Origin: JBGTBD01 sp041749475
GTDB taxonomy: Bacteria > Pseudomonadota > Alphaproteobacteria > Rickettsiales > UBA998
Reading direction: 5' to 3'
DNA: 64,000 bases
Assembly (NCBI GenBank): GCA_041749475.1
Contig: JBGTBD010000011.1
Location: 35,100 to 99,099 of the forward strand
Position numbers and translations under genes: made by a program. The stretch's first letter is position 1. Every line of letters starts with the position of its first letter. The notes below the pieces were generated by a model. That model worked only from the letters and a program-made list of their open reading frames with translations, did not search any database and was not told where the DNA came from. Of the stretch, positions 33,597 to 42,353 are shown one piece after another.

Positions 33597-33881
33597 ATGA
33601 CCGAACTGGAAGTCATCGATATCGGCAAGGATGCGTTGTGGACGCTGCTGAAGATTTCGGCGCCGGTCATGATCGTGTCGATGGTTGTCGGCCTCATCAT
33701 CGCGCTGTTTCAGGCGCTCACGCAGATTCAGGAGATGACGTTGACCTTCGTGCCGAAGATTGTCGCCGTCTTCCTCACCATCATGGCGACGATGCCATGG
33801 ATTTTCACCACCCTCAAGGATTTCAACGAAGGACTGATGAACAAGATCATCGGGCTTGAACACGAAGAACCTGACGAATAA
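33597..33881 (+). CDS. fliQ: Flagellar export gate protein FliQ
   Basis: Small subunit of the flagellar export gate. Two membrane helices make up most of the 94 residues (LLKISAPVMIVSMVVGLIIALF and IVAVFLTIMATMPWIFTTL), with the conserved QALTQIQEMTLTFVPKI loop between them. A good AAGGAG lies six bases before the ATG. fliR follows after 24 bases. Confidence 0.97.
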   Translation: MTELEVIDIGKDALWTLLKISAPVMIVSMVVGLIIALFQALTQIQEMTLTFVPKIVAVFLTIMATMPWIFTTLKDFNEGLMNKIIGLEHEEPDE

Positions 33882-33905
33882 CCGGGCGAAGGCTGAATCC
33901 CGCCC

Positions 33906-34685
33906 ATGATAGAAGACCTTCTCGTCCCGCACCTCTTCGCCGTATTGCTCATTTTCTGCCGCGTCGGCGCGGGGCTGATGGTGTTACCGGGGGTCGGCGA
34001 AAGCTACGTTTCCCCCACCATCCGCCTCATGCTCGCGCTTTCCTTCAGCGTGATGCTGACGCCGCTGATGCAGGGCAATATGCCCACCATCCCCGATTCT
34101 CCCGCCACCCTCTTCGTGCTGATGATGGGGGAAATTCTGGCCGGGCTGACCGTGGGGCTGCTGTGCCGATTCATCGTCAGCACCATGCATATCGCGGGGA
34201 TGGTCATCTCCTTCCAGACGGGTCTTTCCATGGCGACGCAGTTCGATATGACGCAGGCGACGCAAGGCTCGCTCATCGGGAACATGCTGACCATGAACGC
34301 GGTGATGATGCTGTTCGTGCTCGACCTGCATCTGGTGATGCTGCGCGGGCTGGCGGATAGCTATTCCCTTTTCATCCCCGGCGGGATGCCCGACTCGGGC
34401 GATCTTGCCTATTATTTCGCCAATATCGTCGATGACATCTTCGAGATGGGCGTCAAGCTGGCCGCCCCGGCCATCGTCATCGCCTTCGTCACCAACGTGG
34501 CGGCGGGGGTACTTTCCCGTCTCATGCCGAGTTTCCAGGTGTTCTTCATCTTCCTGTCCCCGCAGATCCTGCTTGGGTTCTTCATCCTGCTCTCGGTCTA
34601 TGCTACAATCCTCCTTGAGTTCACCGGTTTCTTCTCCGAGCATCTGGGCGCGTTCCTCGATGGCGAGGTGAGAGGGCCGTTATAG
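33906..34685 (+). CDS. fliR: Flagellar export gate protein FliR
   Basis: Single-copy gate subunit that closes the FliP/FliQ assembly and contacts FlhB. The 259 residues have about six hydrophobic segments and the family marks VLLIFCRVGAGLMVLPGVGE, SFQTGLSMATQFD and FEMGVKLAAPAIVIAFVTNV, with FLSPQILLGFFILL near the end. The start follows fliQ by 24 bases and flhB begins eight bases after the stop. Confidence 0.97.
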   Translation: MIEDLLVPHLFAVLLIFCRVGAGLMVLPGVGESYVSPTIRLMLALSFSVMLTPLMQGNMPTIPDSPATLFVLMMGEILAGLTVGLLCRFIVSTMHIAGMVISFQTGLSMATQFDMTQATQGSLIGNMLTMNAVMMLFVLDLHLVMLRGLADSYSLFIPGGMPDSGDLAYYFANIVDDIFEMGVKLAAPAIVIAFVTNVAAGVLSRLMPSFQVFFIFLSPQILLGFFILLSVYATILLEFTGFFSEHLGAFLDGEVRGPL

Positions 34686-34693
34686 GGTAGCCC

Positions 34694-35851
34694 ATGTCAG
34701 ACGATCAGGACGATTCCCAGAAGACGGAAGACCCTACCCGAAAACGGCTCGAAGACGCGCGCGAGAAAGGGCAGATACCCACCTCTCGCGAGGTCAACAG
34801 TTTCATGATCCTCGGCGTTTTTACCATGATCGTGCTCGGTTTCGCGCCCAGTATGATGATGGATACCAAGGAACTGTTGCTTCCCTTCATCGAGATGCCG
34901 GAGGAAATGTTGCCGGAGAACGGTCAGTTCCAGCAACAACTGATCGATACGGTAGCCGGTGCGGGCGTTATCATGGTGTTTCCCGCTATTCTTGCCATCT
35001 TCGTGGCGTTAGGTTCGGGGCTGGCGCAGAGCGGGTTCAATTATTCCTTCACGCCCCTCGCGCCGCAGCTTGACCGTATCTCCGTGCTCAAGGGCATCAA
35101 GCGTATGTTCTCGATGCGTACGTTGGTGGAGTTCCTGAAGGGGATATTGAAGATCACCGTGGTCGGCGTCGTAGCATTCCTCGCCGTCACACCCGATATG
35201 GACAGGCTGGAACTGCTTCCTGCTTATGAGCTCATGGAATCCCTTGCCTTTCTTGACGCGATGCTGACGCGGCTGCTGATGGGGATGCTGGCCGTCATCT
35301 TTCTGATCGCCGTCGTTGATTATATGTATCAGCGGTATGAGTTCTTCAAAGGACTGCGCATGACCAAGCAGGAGGTGAAGGACGAATACCGCCAGCAGGA
35401 GGGCGACCCCATGCTGAAACAGCGTGTCCGTGCCATCCGTATGGAGCGCTCGCGCAAGCGGATGATGGCGAACGTGCCCACGTCCGATGTCGTCATCACC
35501 AACCCGACGCACTATGCCGTCGCGCTCAAGTACGATTCGCTGAATATGGCCGCGCCGATACTGGTCGCCAAGGGCGCGGACAAGGTGGCGGCGCGCATCC
35601 GTGAACTGGCACAGGATAACAAGGTCATCATCATGCGTAACCCCCCGTTAGCGCGGGCGTTGTTCGATAACGTCGAGGTGGACGAGCCGATTCCGCAGAC
35701 CTATTTCAAGGCCGTGGCGGAAATCATCGCCTATGTCTATAAACTCAAAGGCAAGGCGCTGCCGGGTGCAGAGGGCGGCAAACGCAAAGGGCCGGAGAAT
35801 CTTGATGTGTCGAACATCGGGAAAAAGGGTAAGGATACGAAGAAGACGTAA
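34694..35851 (+). CDS. flhB: Flagellar export switch protein FlhB
   Basis: Controls the substrate switch of the flagellar type III exporter from rod-hook to filament proteins. The 385 residues begin DQDDSQKTEDPTRKRLEDA, the standard N terminus, followed by four membrane helices (about residues 32-215). The cytosolic domain has the autocleavage motif as VITNPTHYAVALKYD near residue 270 and RNPPLARALFDNVEVD. A Lys/Gly-rich tail (KGKALPGAEGGKRKG) ends the protein. Last gene of the flgB-flhB run. Confidence 0.97.
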   Translation: MSDDQDDSQKTEDPTRKRLEDAREKGQIPTSREVNSFMILGVFTMIVLGFAPSMMMDTKELLLPFIEMPEEMLPENGQFQQQLIDTVAGAGVIMVFPAILAIFVALGSGLAQSGFNYSFTPLAPQLDRISVLKGIKRMFSMRTLVEFLKGILKITVVGVVAFLAVTPDMDRLELLPAYELMESLAFLDAMLTRLLMGMLAVIFLIAVVDYMYQRYEFFKGLRMTKQEVKDEYRQQEGDPMLKQRVRAIRMERSRKRMMANVPTSDVVITNPTHYAVALKYDSLNMAAPILVAKGADKVAARIRELAQDNKVIIMRNPPLARALFDNVEVDEPIPQTYFKAVAEIIAYVYKLKGKALPGAEGGKRKGPENLDVSNIGKKGKDTKKT

Positions 35852-35878
35852 CTCAACCAGCCCCTCCCATACTTCCAT

Positions 35879-35998
35879 CGTCATTCTCGCGAAAGCGGGA
35901 ATCCAGCGCACCGCGTCTGCGGTGCAGGAAAACTCTTTGAGTGGATATATCGCGCCCACGGCGCTCTCGACTGGATTCCCGCTTTCGTGGGAATGACA
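35879..35998. repeat. Family B palindromic repeat, copy 2
   Basis: Outer ends CGTCATTCTCGCGAAAGCG and CGCTTTCGTGGGAATGAC are imperfect inverted copies about 120 bp apart. GCACCGC-GTCT-GCGGTGC forms an inner hairpin and GCGCCCACGGCGC another. It follows flhB at once and may help end its transcription. Confidence 0.75.
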
Positions 35999-36022
35999 AA
36001 CATTTTATATGCCATAAAATAA

Positions 36023-36051
36023 CGGGGCATGGATGAAACATCCATGCCCCG
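36023..36051 (-). terminator. Intrinsic terminator of the acidic exported protein gene
   Basis: CGGGGCATGGATG and CATCCATGCCCCG form a perfect 13-bp stem with an AAA loop. Read on the minus strand the stem is followed by TTATTTTAT, a U-rich run. It lies 22 bases past the stop of the gene ending at 36074, the clearest terminator in the window. Confidence 0.85.
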
Positions 36052-36073
36052 CATCCCGTGAGGGAATTTGTGG

Positions 36074-36463
36074 TTATTCGTCCGTGCTGGACTCTTCTAC
36101 CGTGTCACCGTTGACTTCTTTCTCATGCTCGGACGAAATTTTGCCGTCTTCGCTTTTGATGGTGTCAGTGGTCTTTACGGTCTCTTTGTTGAAGAGACCT
36201 TTTGGATCGGTGACGGTCTTGGTTTCGACGGTTTTCTCGGCGTCGCCATCGTCATCCACATCGACCGACGTTTCGCTTTCGTAGCTTTTGCTACCGGTGT
36301 CAGTGGTTTTTTCCACTTCTACGTTTTTGGTCGCATCGCCGTCATCATCGCGCTCGATGGTGGTTTCGGCTTTATAGGTATCCCCTGCTACGGCTTGGTA
36401 AGCCATCGTAGATGTCGCTGCTGCGGTAAGCAGAAGAAAGGTAATGCGGGTGATGTTTTTCAT
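36074..36463 (-). CDS. Small exported acidic repeat protein, 129 aa
   Basis: No family recognised. A signal peptide (MKNITRITFLLLTAAATSTM to AVAG) leads to a very acidic, Thr-rich mature chain. Two copies of a pattern, YKAETTIERDDDGDATKNVE and YESETSVDVDDDGDAEKTVE, each centre on DDDGDA, followed by TTD or TVTD; the last third is Glu/Lys/Asp-rich. The DDDGD clusters recall calcium-binding turns, but no standard motif is complete. The ATG at 36463 has AAGGAG at good spacing; the longer reading frame upstream lacks one. A single-gene unit with its own terminator. A small periplasmic stress or metal-binding protein is a guess. Confidence 0.75.
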   Translation of the reverse strand: MKNITRITFLLLTAAATSTMAYQAVAGDTYKAETTIERDDDGDATKNVEVEKTTDTGSKSYESETSVDVDDDGDAEKTVETKTVTDPKGLFNKETVKTTDTIKSEDGKISSEHEKEVNGDTVEESSTDE

Positions 36464-36585
36464 GATGTTGCTCCTTAAATCGAATGAATCACAGGCGGCT
36501 GCCCGATAGAACACATCAAATATCATTTGTCGTAAGCACAACAGACGGCGGGCTATATCACCCCATCAATGCAGGATAAATTATT

Positions 36586-37176
36586 CTACAAGCAAGGATT
36601 CATCACCGGAGGGCGCGGTACTGCGAGAAGCTTGTCCACAGCTTCGGTGTATTGATGCTGTAATGCCTTGCTGGTCTTGCCGTTGCGGGGGCAAGGAATA
36701 CTTAAGGCATTGTCTTTCTTCATGCGGGATTCCTGGGCGTACTTGGCGATGAAAGCCGCGCTCTGCTGCTGTAGCGCCTTCTTTTCAACAGGCTTGAGAC
36801 TATTAGCGACAATGAAGTCGTGGATACGTTCGATATTTGCGTCCATGCTATGCTTCAAGGCGGATGAAGTGTCCGCCGCGCAGCGTTCCAGTGAGGCGCG
36901 CTGGTAGAGATAAATTTGCCATATGCACAGCACGGGGCCATTCTCGCTGGTATCCTGTTCGACGGTCTCCACCCCGGTCTCCTTCTCGGTCTGATTGAAC
37001 TGTACACCGCTGGGAAGGAGGATAGTGCGCGTCCTCTCGTCCTTTGCGTTCACACCATAGACCACTTCCACACCCGGCTGTTCCAGCACGGAGTCGATAT
37101 TGCTGACCCACGGTTTTTCTTCCCCGCAGGCGGTGAGTGAGAGGATGAACAAGGTGACGAGCAACGTGTATTTCAT
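36586..37176 (-). CDS. Putative lipoprotein, 196 aa
   Basis: No family recognised. The N terminus MKYTLLVTLFILSLTACGEE is a lipoprotein signal with the lipobox LTAC, so the mature protein is probably anchored to a membrane in the periplasm. The body has further Cys (LCIWQIY, RCAADT, SIPCPR, NPCL) and a helical middle (ALKHSMDANIERIHDFIVAN). It starts 23 bases after lpxB with AAGGA before the ATG, so it is likely the last gene of the lipid A operon. The position suggests, without proof, an envelope role. Confidence 0.75.
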   Translation of the reverse strand: MKYTLLVTLFILSLTACGEEKPWVSNIDSVLEQPGVEVVYGVNAKDERTRTILLPSGVQFNQTEKETGVETVEQDTSENGPVLCIWQIYLYQRASLERCAADTSSALKHSMDANIERIHDFIVANSLKPVEKKALQQQSAAFIAKYAQESRMKKDNALSIPCPRNGKTSKALQHQYTEAVDKLLAVPRPPVMNPCL

Positions 37177-37199
37177 GGCGGTTCCTTCAGGATGTGAGG

Positions 37200-38318
37200 T
37201 TATGTGTCGGCGAGGATGCGGGCGGCCGTTTCGCTGGCGGTACGGCCTCCCGGTGGGGTGAGTTGGGTAAGTGCCTCAGCGAATGCATCACGTTGAAGCT
37301 GACGGGCGGGGTTGTCTTCCAGCAAACTGCGGAGTTGGTTGGAAAGAGCTTCCGGCGTTGCGCGTTCCTGGATCAGTTCGGGGACGGCTTCGCGTTGCAG
37401 GAGGATGTTGATGAGGTTGACGTACTTGGTCTTGATCATCCGCCGTACCAGCCATGCGGAAAGTGGGTTCACTTTATAGGTCGTCACCATCGGCACGCCT
37501 GCCTTGGCGACTTCGAGCGTGATGGTTCCCGATTTAACGAGGGCGGCAGAGGCGTGGGCGAAGGCGTTTTTCTTCTCTTGTTCATCGCTGATAATGTTCA
37601 CCGGGACAGGCCAGGCATGGATGCGTGTGCGCACGTATTCCTCCCAATGCGCAGGCACCGGGAGGGTGACGGAGAGATTCGGGATATGGGGAGCGAGTAA
37701 GGCGAGGGTCTGGTGATAGAGCGGCAGGTGGCGATTCAATTCGCCTGCGCGGCTGCCGGGTAGCATCACCAGATTCCCCGCTGTCGGGGTGGAGGGTGTG
37801 GTAGGAGAGTCCATCACCGGGTGCCCAACAAAATAAGTAGGGAGGCCTACCTTCTCGAACCATTTCGGCTCGAAGGGAAACAGGACAAGCAGCATGTCGT
37901 ACAGGCTCGCCACTTTCAGCGCGCGCTCGGGTTTATAGGCCCAGACGCTGGGGGCGACGTAATGCACGAGGCGCGGTTTCACCAGACCGCGTTTTTTCAG
38001 TTGCTTGACGACGCGGAAGCAGAAGCCGGGGGAGTCGATGGTGATGAGTATGTCCGGCCGGAGCGCTTCGATGGCAAGTACCGTCTGGCGGATGCGGCGC
38101 ATCAGTTTCGGTATATGCGGGAGAATCTCGGCAAAACCCATCAGGGCAATATCCGTCATCGGGAACAGTGGGGCGAGCCCCTCCTCTTCCATGCGCGTTC
38201 CACCGATGCCGTGCATGGTGACGGGGTGCGGGAAGGCTTCCGGCAACGCGGCCATCAGCCCTGCACCCAACGCATCCCCCGACGGCTCACCCGCGATGAT
38301 AAAGATGTTCGTGGTCAT
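37200..38318 (-). CDS. lpxB: Lipid-A-disaccharide synthase
   Basis: Glycosyltransferase that joins lipid X and UDP-2,3-diacylglucosamine to give the lipid A disaccharide. The 372 residues start NIFIIAGEPSGDALGAGLM, the LpxB signature, with IDSPGFCFRVVK and HYVAPSVWAYKPERA in the middle and LPGSRAGELNRHLPL as the nucleotide-binding part. The start is put at the ATG at 38318; the in-frame sequence upstream shows no similarity. A 226-base gap with family A and C repeats separates it from lpxI, which makes the substrate partner. Confidence 0.95.
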   Translation of the reverse strand: MTTNIFIIAGEPSGDALGAGLMAALPEAFPHPVTMHGIGGTRMEEEGLAPLFPMTDIALMGFAEILPHIPKLMRRIRQTVLAIEALRPDILITIDSPGFCFRVVKQLKKRGLVKPRLVHYVAPSVWAYKPERALKVASLYDMLLVLFPFEPKWFEKVGLPTYFVGHPVMDSPTTPSTPTAGNLVMLPGSRAGELNRHLPLYHQTLALLAPHIPNLSVTLPVPAHWEEYVRTRIHAWPVPVNIISDEQEKKNAFAHASAALVKSGTITLEVAKAGVPMVTTYKVNPLSAWLVRRMIKTKYVNLINILLQREAVPELIQERATPEALSNQLRSLLEDNPARQLQRDAFAEALTQLTPPGGRTASETAARILADT

Positions 38319-38384
38319 GGGAAAGATATACCGGGAGGCGCGGAGGATGTCACATGGTGATTGCGGGATGTTTTTCTCACTGCA

Positions 38385-38443
38385 TGTCATGCTGAACTTG
38401 TTTCAGCATCCAGATGGACCCTGAAACAAGTTCAGGGTGACAA
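38385..38443. repeat. Family A palindromic repeat, copy 4
   Basis: Compact 59-bp copy: ATGCTGAACTTGTTTCAGCAT, a four-base core, then CCCTGAAACAAGTTCAGGG. It is adjacent to a family C copy and sits in the lpxI-lpxB gap. Confidence 0.8.
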
Positions 38444-38453
38444 TTGTAGAGGG

Positions 38454-38534
38454 CGAGGTCAGTAGACCGAGTGAGCCTTCAGCGGTGAGCATAAGCGAAC
38501 AGTCTATTGCGTAGCGCAGTAGCGCGAGCAGGGA
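38454..38534. repeat. Family C repeat, copy 3 (inverted)
   Basis: Read on the minus strand it gives GTCCCTGCTCGCGCTACTGC and CGCTACGCAATAGACTGTTC, matching copy 2. It ends eleven bases from the family A copy at 38385-38443, as in the fliE/fliQ gap. Confidence 0.75.
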
Positions 38535-38544
38535 CAATAATGAA

Positions 38545-39402
38545 TCAGTCCTGAACCGTGAAGCCGACGACGAATAACCCCAGCGCATTGCCCTGTAAAA
38601 TAAGCTCGCGGCGGTCGAGGATGAGGGAGTTGTTGGCCTCCACGGCGACGCCGGCGAAACCGGCGGCGGCGAGGGCTTCGATGGTGCCGAGGCCTATGGT
38701 CGGCAGATCGACACGGCGCTCCTGACCGGGTTTGGCGACCTTGACGAGGACGCCGCCACGTTCTGCCACCTTGAATGCAGCACAGCGTTCTATTAATGCG
38801 TCCGTCCCTTCGACCGCTTCGACGCCGAGGACGTAGCCGCGCTGTACGATGACGGCCTGACCGATATCGAGCGCACCGATGGCCTTGGCGATCTTCACAC
38901 CGTGGGCGATATCGCCTTGCGCCATTTTATCGGGATATACCGCGCCAAGCGGGCCTTCAGGGGCGAGAATATCATCGAGTACATCCTCCACGCCGATGAC
39001 GCTGAAGCCTTCTTCCTCGAAGAAATCGACGACGGTACGTAGCAAGCGGTCATCTCCGGCGAAGAGTGAGGTGCCGAGGCGAGCGAGGAGTTGCGTGCCT
39101 TTCCAATCTGGACGGAGATCGGCGATGGATGGGCGCTCCAGACGACCTGCCATCACTAATGCCGTGACATGATGCTCATTGAGTAATTCGATAGCGTGCC
39201 CCACAGCGCCAAGACGGACGAAAGCGTGGGGGACATCTTCCAGCACAGCCGGGTCGGTAGCGTCCTCAAACGCGAGGACGAAAACCGGGCGGCCCTGCTT
39301 GCGGCAGGCGCGGATGATGCGTTCGGGCAGCGTGCCCTTCCCGGCGATGAGGCCGAGCGGTTCCAGAGCGGACTGGAGCGGGAGTTCCATGGCGGGTTCC
39401 AT
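38545..39402 (-). CDS. lpxI: UDP-2,3-diacylglucosamine pyrophosphatase LpxI
   Basis: Hydrolyses UDP-2,3-diacylglucosamine to lipid X; the LpxI type (formerly DUF1009) replaces LpxH in most alphaproteobacteria. The 285 residues show LGLIAGKGTLPERI at the N terminus, VMAGRLERPSIADLRPDWKG, GDDRLLRTVVDFFEEEGF and EAVEGTDALIERC, all family hallmarks, with the C-terminal LPTIGLGTIEALAAAGFAG. ATG 39402 abuts the lpxA stop; ATG 39390, four codons later, is an alternative. Confidence 0.94.
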   Translation of the reverse strand: MEPAMELPLQSALEPLGLIAGKGTLPERIIRACRKQGRPVFVLAFEDATDPAVLEDVPHAFVRLGAVGHAIELLNEHHVTALVMAGRLERPSIADLRPDWKGTQLLARLGTSLFAGDDRLLRTVVDFFEEEGFSVIGVEDVLDDILAPEGPLGAVYPDKMAQGDIAHGVKIAKAIGALDIGQAVIVQRGYVLGVEAVEGTDALIERCAAFKVAERGGVLVKVAKPGQERRVDLPTIGLGTIEALAAAGFAGVAVEANNSLILDRRELILQGNALGLFVVGFTVQD

Positions 39403-40221
39403 CTATTCCGCCGTCGCGGGCGTGAGGTGCATGTCGCGCGGAACGCAGAGCGAGCGCGAGGATTCCGTGCGGATGAAGGCGATGATTTCCTGCACGGGGT
39501 CAGACGAGGCATAGGTGCCCGCGGTCTTCTCCGTACGTTCGGCGAGCGTGCCCGTACCGTCCTCGAACATATCACGGAAGGCAGCGCGGATGCTGTGGAT
39601 GGCTTCGCGGTCGAGCCCGCTGCGGCGCATGCCGACGATGTTGAGGCCCGCGAGCCATCCGCGTTCGCCCATCACGGAGCCATAGGGAATCACGTCATGT
39701 TCAACGCCGGACAGGCCACCGATGATGGCGTGGGAACCGATGCGGACGAATTGATGAACGGCCGATAATCCGCCCAGAATCGCGAAATCGCCGACCTGCA
39801 CGTGACCCGCCAGCGTCGCGTTATTAGCGAGGATGACGCGGTTGCCGACGACGCAATCGTGCGCCACGTGCGCGCCGGTCATGAACAGGCAATCATCACC
39901 AACCCATGTTGTCATCTTGTCGCCTTCCGTACCCGGGTTCATCGTCACATGTTCGCGAATGGTGTTGCGTTTGCCGATGACAAGGGTGGATGGTTCGCCT
40001 TTGTATTTCAAATCCTGCGGCGCGTGGCCGAGGGATGCGAAGGGAAAGACGACCGTGCCTTCGCCGATGCTGGTACGGCCTTCGACGACGACGTGTGAAT
40101 GCAACGTGACGTTCTTCTCCAGAATCACATGCTCCCCGACGACACTGTACGGGCCGACGCTCACGCCTTCCCCCAGCTTCGCGGAGGGGTGGATAATGGC
40201 GGTGGCGTGAATCTGGCTCAT
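39403..40221 (-). CDS. lpxA: UDP-N-acetylglucosamine acyltransferase LpxA
   Basis: First acyltransferase of lipid A synthesis. The 272 residues are a left-handed beta helix of hexapeptide repeats (IHPSAKLGEGVSVGPYSVVG) with the catalytic His in TGAHVAHDCVVGN near residue 122 and a helical C-terminal domain (GLDREAIHSIRAAFRDMF). The start at 40221 fits family N termini and lies eight bases after fabZ. Confidence 0.96.
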   Translation of the reverse strand: MSQIHATAIIHPSAKLGEGVSVGPYSVVGEHVILEKNVTLHSHVVVEGRTSIGEGTVVFPFASLGHAPQDLKYKGEPSTLVIGKRNTIREHVTMNPGTEGDKMTTWVGDDCLFMTGAHVAHDCVVGNRVILANNATLAGHVQVGDFAILGGLSAVHQFVRIGSHAIIGGLSGVEHDVIPYGSVMGERGWLAGLNIVGMRRSGLDREAIHSIRAAFRDMFEDGTGTLAERTEKTAGTYASSDPVQEIIAFIRTESSRSLCVPRDMHLTPATAE

Positions 40222-40229
40222 GTAGTTCC

Positions 40230-40697
40230 TTACCTGTCCATGATCATGGCGGAATATTTTGCTTCGGCGACCTTCTGGCCGTCCACCATCGCGATACCCT
40301 CGAATTTCCACACGTTACGGCGGCTTTGCAGCACGTTGACGTGAATATAGAGCCGATCACCGGGGCCGACGGGTTTTCTGAATTTTGCTTCCTCGACGGA
40401 CATGAAGAAGACGAGTTTGCCTTCGGCGTCTTCGCCTAGGGTATGGACGACGAGGAGCGCGGAAGTCTGCGCCATCGATTCGATAATGAGGACGCCCGGC
40501 ATCACCGCCTGTTTCGGGAAATGGCCGACGAAGAACGGCTCGTTGATCGTCACGTTCTTGATACCGATGGCGGATTTCGCGATGTCCATATTGATGACCT
40601 TATCGACCATCAGGAATGGGTAGCGGTGGGGGATCATCTCCTGAATACGCGCCACGTCGATCGAGGGCAGGTCGGGGTTCAGAATATCAGTCGTCAT
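40230..40697 (-). CDS. fabZ: 3-hydroxyacyl-ACP dehydratase FabZ
   Basis: Dehydrates 3-hydroxyacyl-ACP in fatty acid elongation and competes with LpxA for 3-hydroxymyristoyl-ACP, which explains its place here. The hot-dog fold of 155 residues contains IPHRYPFLMVDKV, then GHFPKQAVMPGVLIIESMAQ with the active-site His and, further on, Glu. AAAGGAA lies seven to eight bases before the ATG at 40697; ATG 40700 is directly adjacent and equally readable. The start overlaps the lpxD end by 11 bases. Confidence 0.96.
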   Translation of the reverse strand: MTTDILNPDLPSIDVARIQEMIPHRYPFLMVDKVINMDIAKSAIGIKNVTINEPFFVGHFPKQAVMPGVLIIESMAQTSALLVVHTLGEDAEGKLVFFMSVEEAKFRKPVGPGDRLYIHVNVLQSRRNVWKFEGIAMVDGQKVAEAKYSAMIMDR

Positions 40698-41724
40698 CAT
40701 GCGTTCCTTTGAATTTACGTATGAGTTTGTTGAGCGCCAATGTCTGGCGATGCCAATCCTTGATGGGGACGGCGGGGGAACCGCCATACGCCGCGCCGGC
40801 GGGTACGTCATTCATAACCCCAGCTTTGGCGGCGAGTTTCGCGCCAGGGCCGATCTTGAGATGCCCGGCGATACCGACCTGTCCGCCCAGCACGGCGCCA
40901 TCGCCGATGCGGGTGGAGCCTGCAATGCCGACCTGTGCGACAATCACCGCACGTTTGCCGATCTGGACGTTATGGCCGATCTGGACGAGGTTGTCGATCT
41001 TCGTGCCTTCGCCGATGGTCGTATCCGGCCCCGTGCCGCGGTCAATGCATGTACCTGCACCGATTTCGACATCGTTCTCGACCATCACGCGGCCCAATTG
41101 GGGAACCTTGATATGCCCGTCACGATGGAGCGCGAAGCCGAAGCCGTCCTGCCCGAGATGCACACCGCGATGGATGACGACGCGCTCGCCGATATAGGTG
41201 TGGCTGATGGAACAGAGTGCGCCGATGCGACTGTCCTTACCGATCACCACGCCTTCTTGCAGCACGGCGTTGGGGCCGATGGCGCAGTTATCACCAATCT
41301 CCACATTGCGGCCGATGAAGACACCGGGGCCAATCGCGCAGTTTTTTCCTATTTTGGCTGAGGGGTCGATATAAGCCGACTTCGAGATGTCGGCGACTTG
41401 TGGGATGAACGGGTAGAAACGCTGGGCGATCTTGGCGTAGCAGCGGTACGGATCTTCCGTCAGTAACAGCGCCATGGTCTCCGGCGCGTTGCCCGCGTAT
41501 TTCTCGCGGATGAAACACGCGCCCGCGCTGCTCTCGGTGAAGCTCGCCATGTACTTGGTGTTGTCGAGAAAGCTGATGTCAGCCGCGCCCGCCCGGTCAA
41601 GCGGGGCGACGTCCTCGATTTTGCGGGAGGCGTGCGCAGGGTCTGCCAGCGATGCGCCTGAGATACTGGCGACGTCGGCGAGGGTGAGCGCAGCGGCGCG
41701 GGTAAAGAAGCGCGGATCTGCCAT
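40687..41724 (-). CDS. lpxD: UDP-3-O-acyl-glucosamine N-acyltransferase LpxD
   Basis: Adds the amide-linked 3-hydroxyacyl chain to UDP-3-O-acyl-glucosamine. The 345 residues have an N-terminal uridine-binding domain (IEDVAPLDRAGAADISFLDN, ACFIREKYAG), a hexapeptide beta helix from about residue 110 (YIDPSAKIGKNCAIGPGV) with the catalytic His region HRGVHLGQDGFGFALHRDG, and a C-terminal helix. It starts 15 bases after skp and ends inside the fabZ start. Confidence 0.96.
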   Translation of the reverse strand: MADPRFFTRAAALTLADVASISGASLADPAHASRKIEDVAPLDRAGAADISFLDNTKYMASFTESSAGACFIREKYAGNAPETMALLLTEDPYRCYAKIAQRFYPFIPQVADISKSAYIDPSAKIGKNCAIGPGVFIGRNVEIGDNCAIGPNAVLQEGVVIGKDSRIGALCSISHTYIGERVVIHRGVHLGQDGFGFALHRDGHIKVPQLGRVMVENDVEIGAGTCIDRGTGPDTTIGEGTKIDNLVQIGHNVQIGKRAVIVAQVGIAGSTRIGDGAVLGGQVGIAGHLKIGPGAKLAAKAGVMNDVPAGAAYGGSPAVPIKDWHRQTLALNKLIRKFKGTHDDD

Positions 41725-41739
41725 TCTTCTGGTGCAACC

Positions 41740-42276
41740 TTACTGGAATTTCACCGTGACGGAAGGCAGGCGCTGATTCAGGCGCTTCAGCACTTCAGCC
41801 GTGATGTCGAGCGAGCTGTCCGCATAGAGAAGCTGTCCGGACGCGATCGCGACCTTGAAGCCTTTTTCTTTGGCGATCTCACCGATGATGGCGGTCACTT
41901 GCTGAAGGATCTGGCCCAGGGCCGCGTCACCCGCTTTGCTGAGGACGATACGTTTCTGGCGCACGTCGTTCTGCATCTTGGTGGCTTTATCGCGGAACTG
42001 GGTCACGCGCTGTTCGAACGCGTCCTTGGCAAGGATGGTCTGTTGCTTTTCGAGGTCCTGCTTTTCTTTCTGCAGGTCGGTCTCGCTTTTGCTGATTTCA
42101 GCTTGGTATTGTTTCTTGCGCGTTTCCAACTGGGTGTTAGCGGATTTCGCGGCGGAAGAATCCTTCAGGATGAGCTGGTAGTTGACGACGGCGATCTCAT
42201 CAGCGCGGGACGCTTGGCCGAAGGATGCGACGAGCACCAGAACCAGAAGGGAAAACAGGAATTTAGAGCGAGACAT
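41740..42276 (-). CDS. skp: OmpH/Skp-type periplasmic chaperone
   Basis: Periplasmic holdase for outer-membrane proteins on their way to BamA. Residues 1-25 are a signal peptide (ending GQASRAD). EIAVVNYQLILKDS starts the trimerising beta part; about residues 40-130 form the coiled-coil tentacle (ETRKKQYQAEISKSETDLQK, KEKQDLEKQQTILAKDAF), and the end returns to the core with DITAEVLKRLNQRLP. The 178 residues are typical. It lies between bamA and lpxD, the common order. Confidence 0.92.
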   Translation of the reverse strand: MSRSKFLFSLLVLVLVASFGQASRADEIAVVNYQLILKDSSAAKSANTQLETRKKQYQAEISKSETDLQKEKQDLEKQQTILAKDAFEQRVTQFRDKATKMQNDVRQKRIVLSKAGDAALGQILQQVTAIIGEIAKEKGFKVAIASGQLLYADSSLDITAEVLKRLNQRLPSVTVKFQ

Positions 42277-42353
42277 ACAAACCTCTTAGATGATGACACA
42301 ATGGTTCACCGCTTTTAGCAGGGAAAATCTAACTATGCCAGCGTAAAAACGGA

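Noticed and set aside
38403..38588. 61-codon frame across the lpxI-lpxB gap (ends with LNLFQGPSGC)
   Set aside because: It is read through family A and C repeats and into lpxI; peptides of the NLFQ type arise wherever this palindrome is translated.
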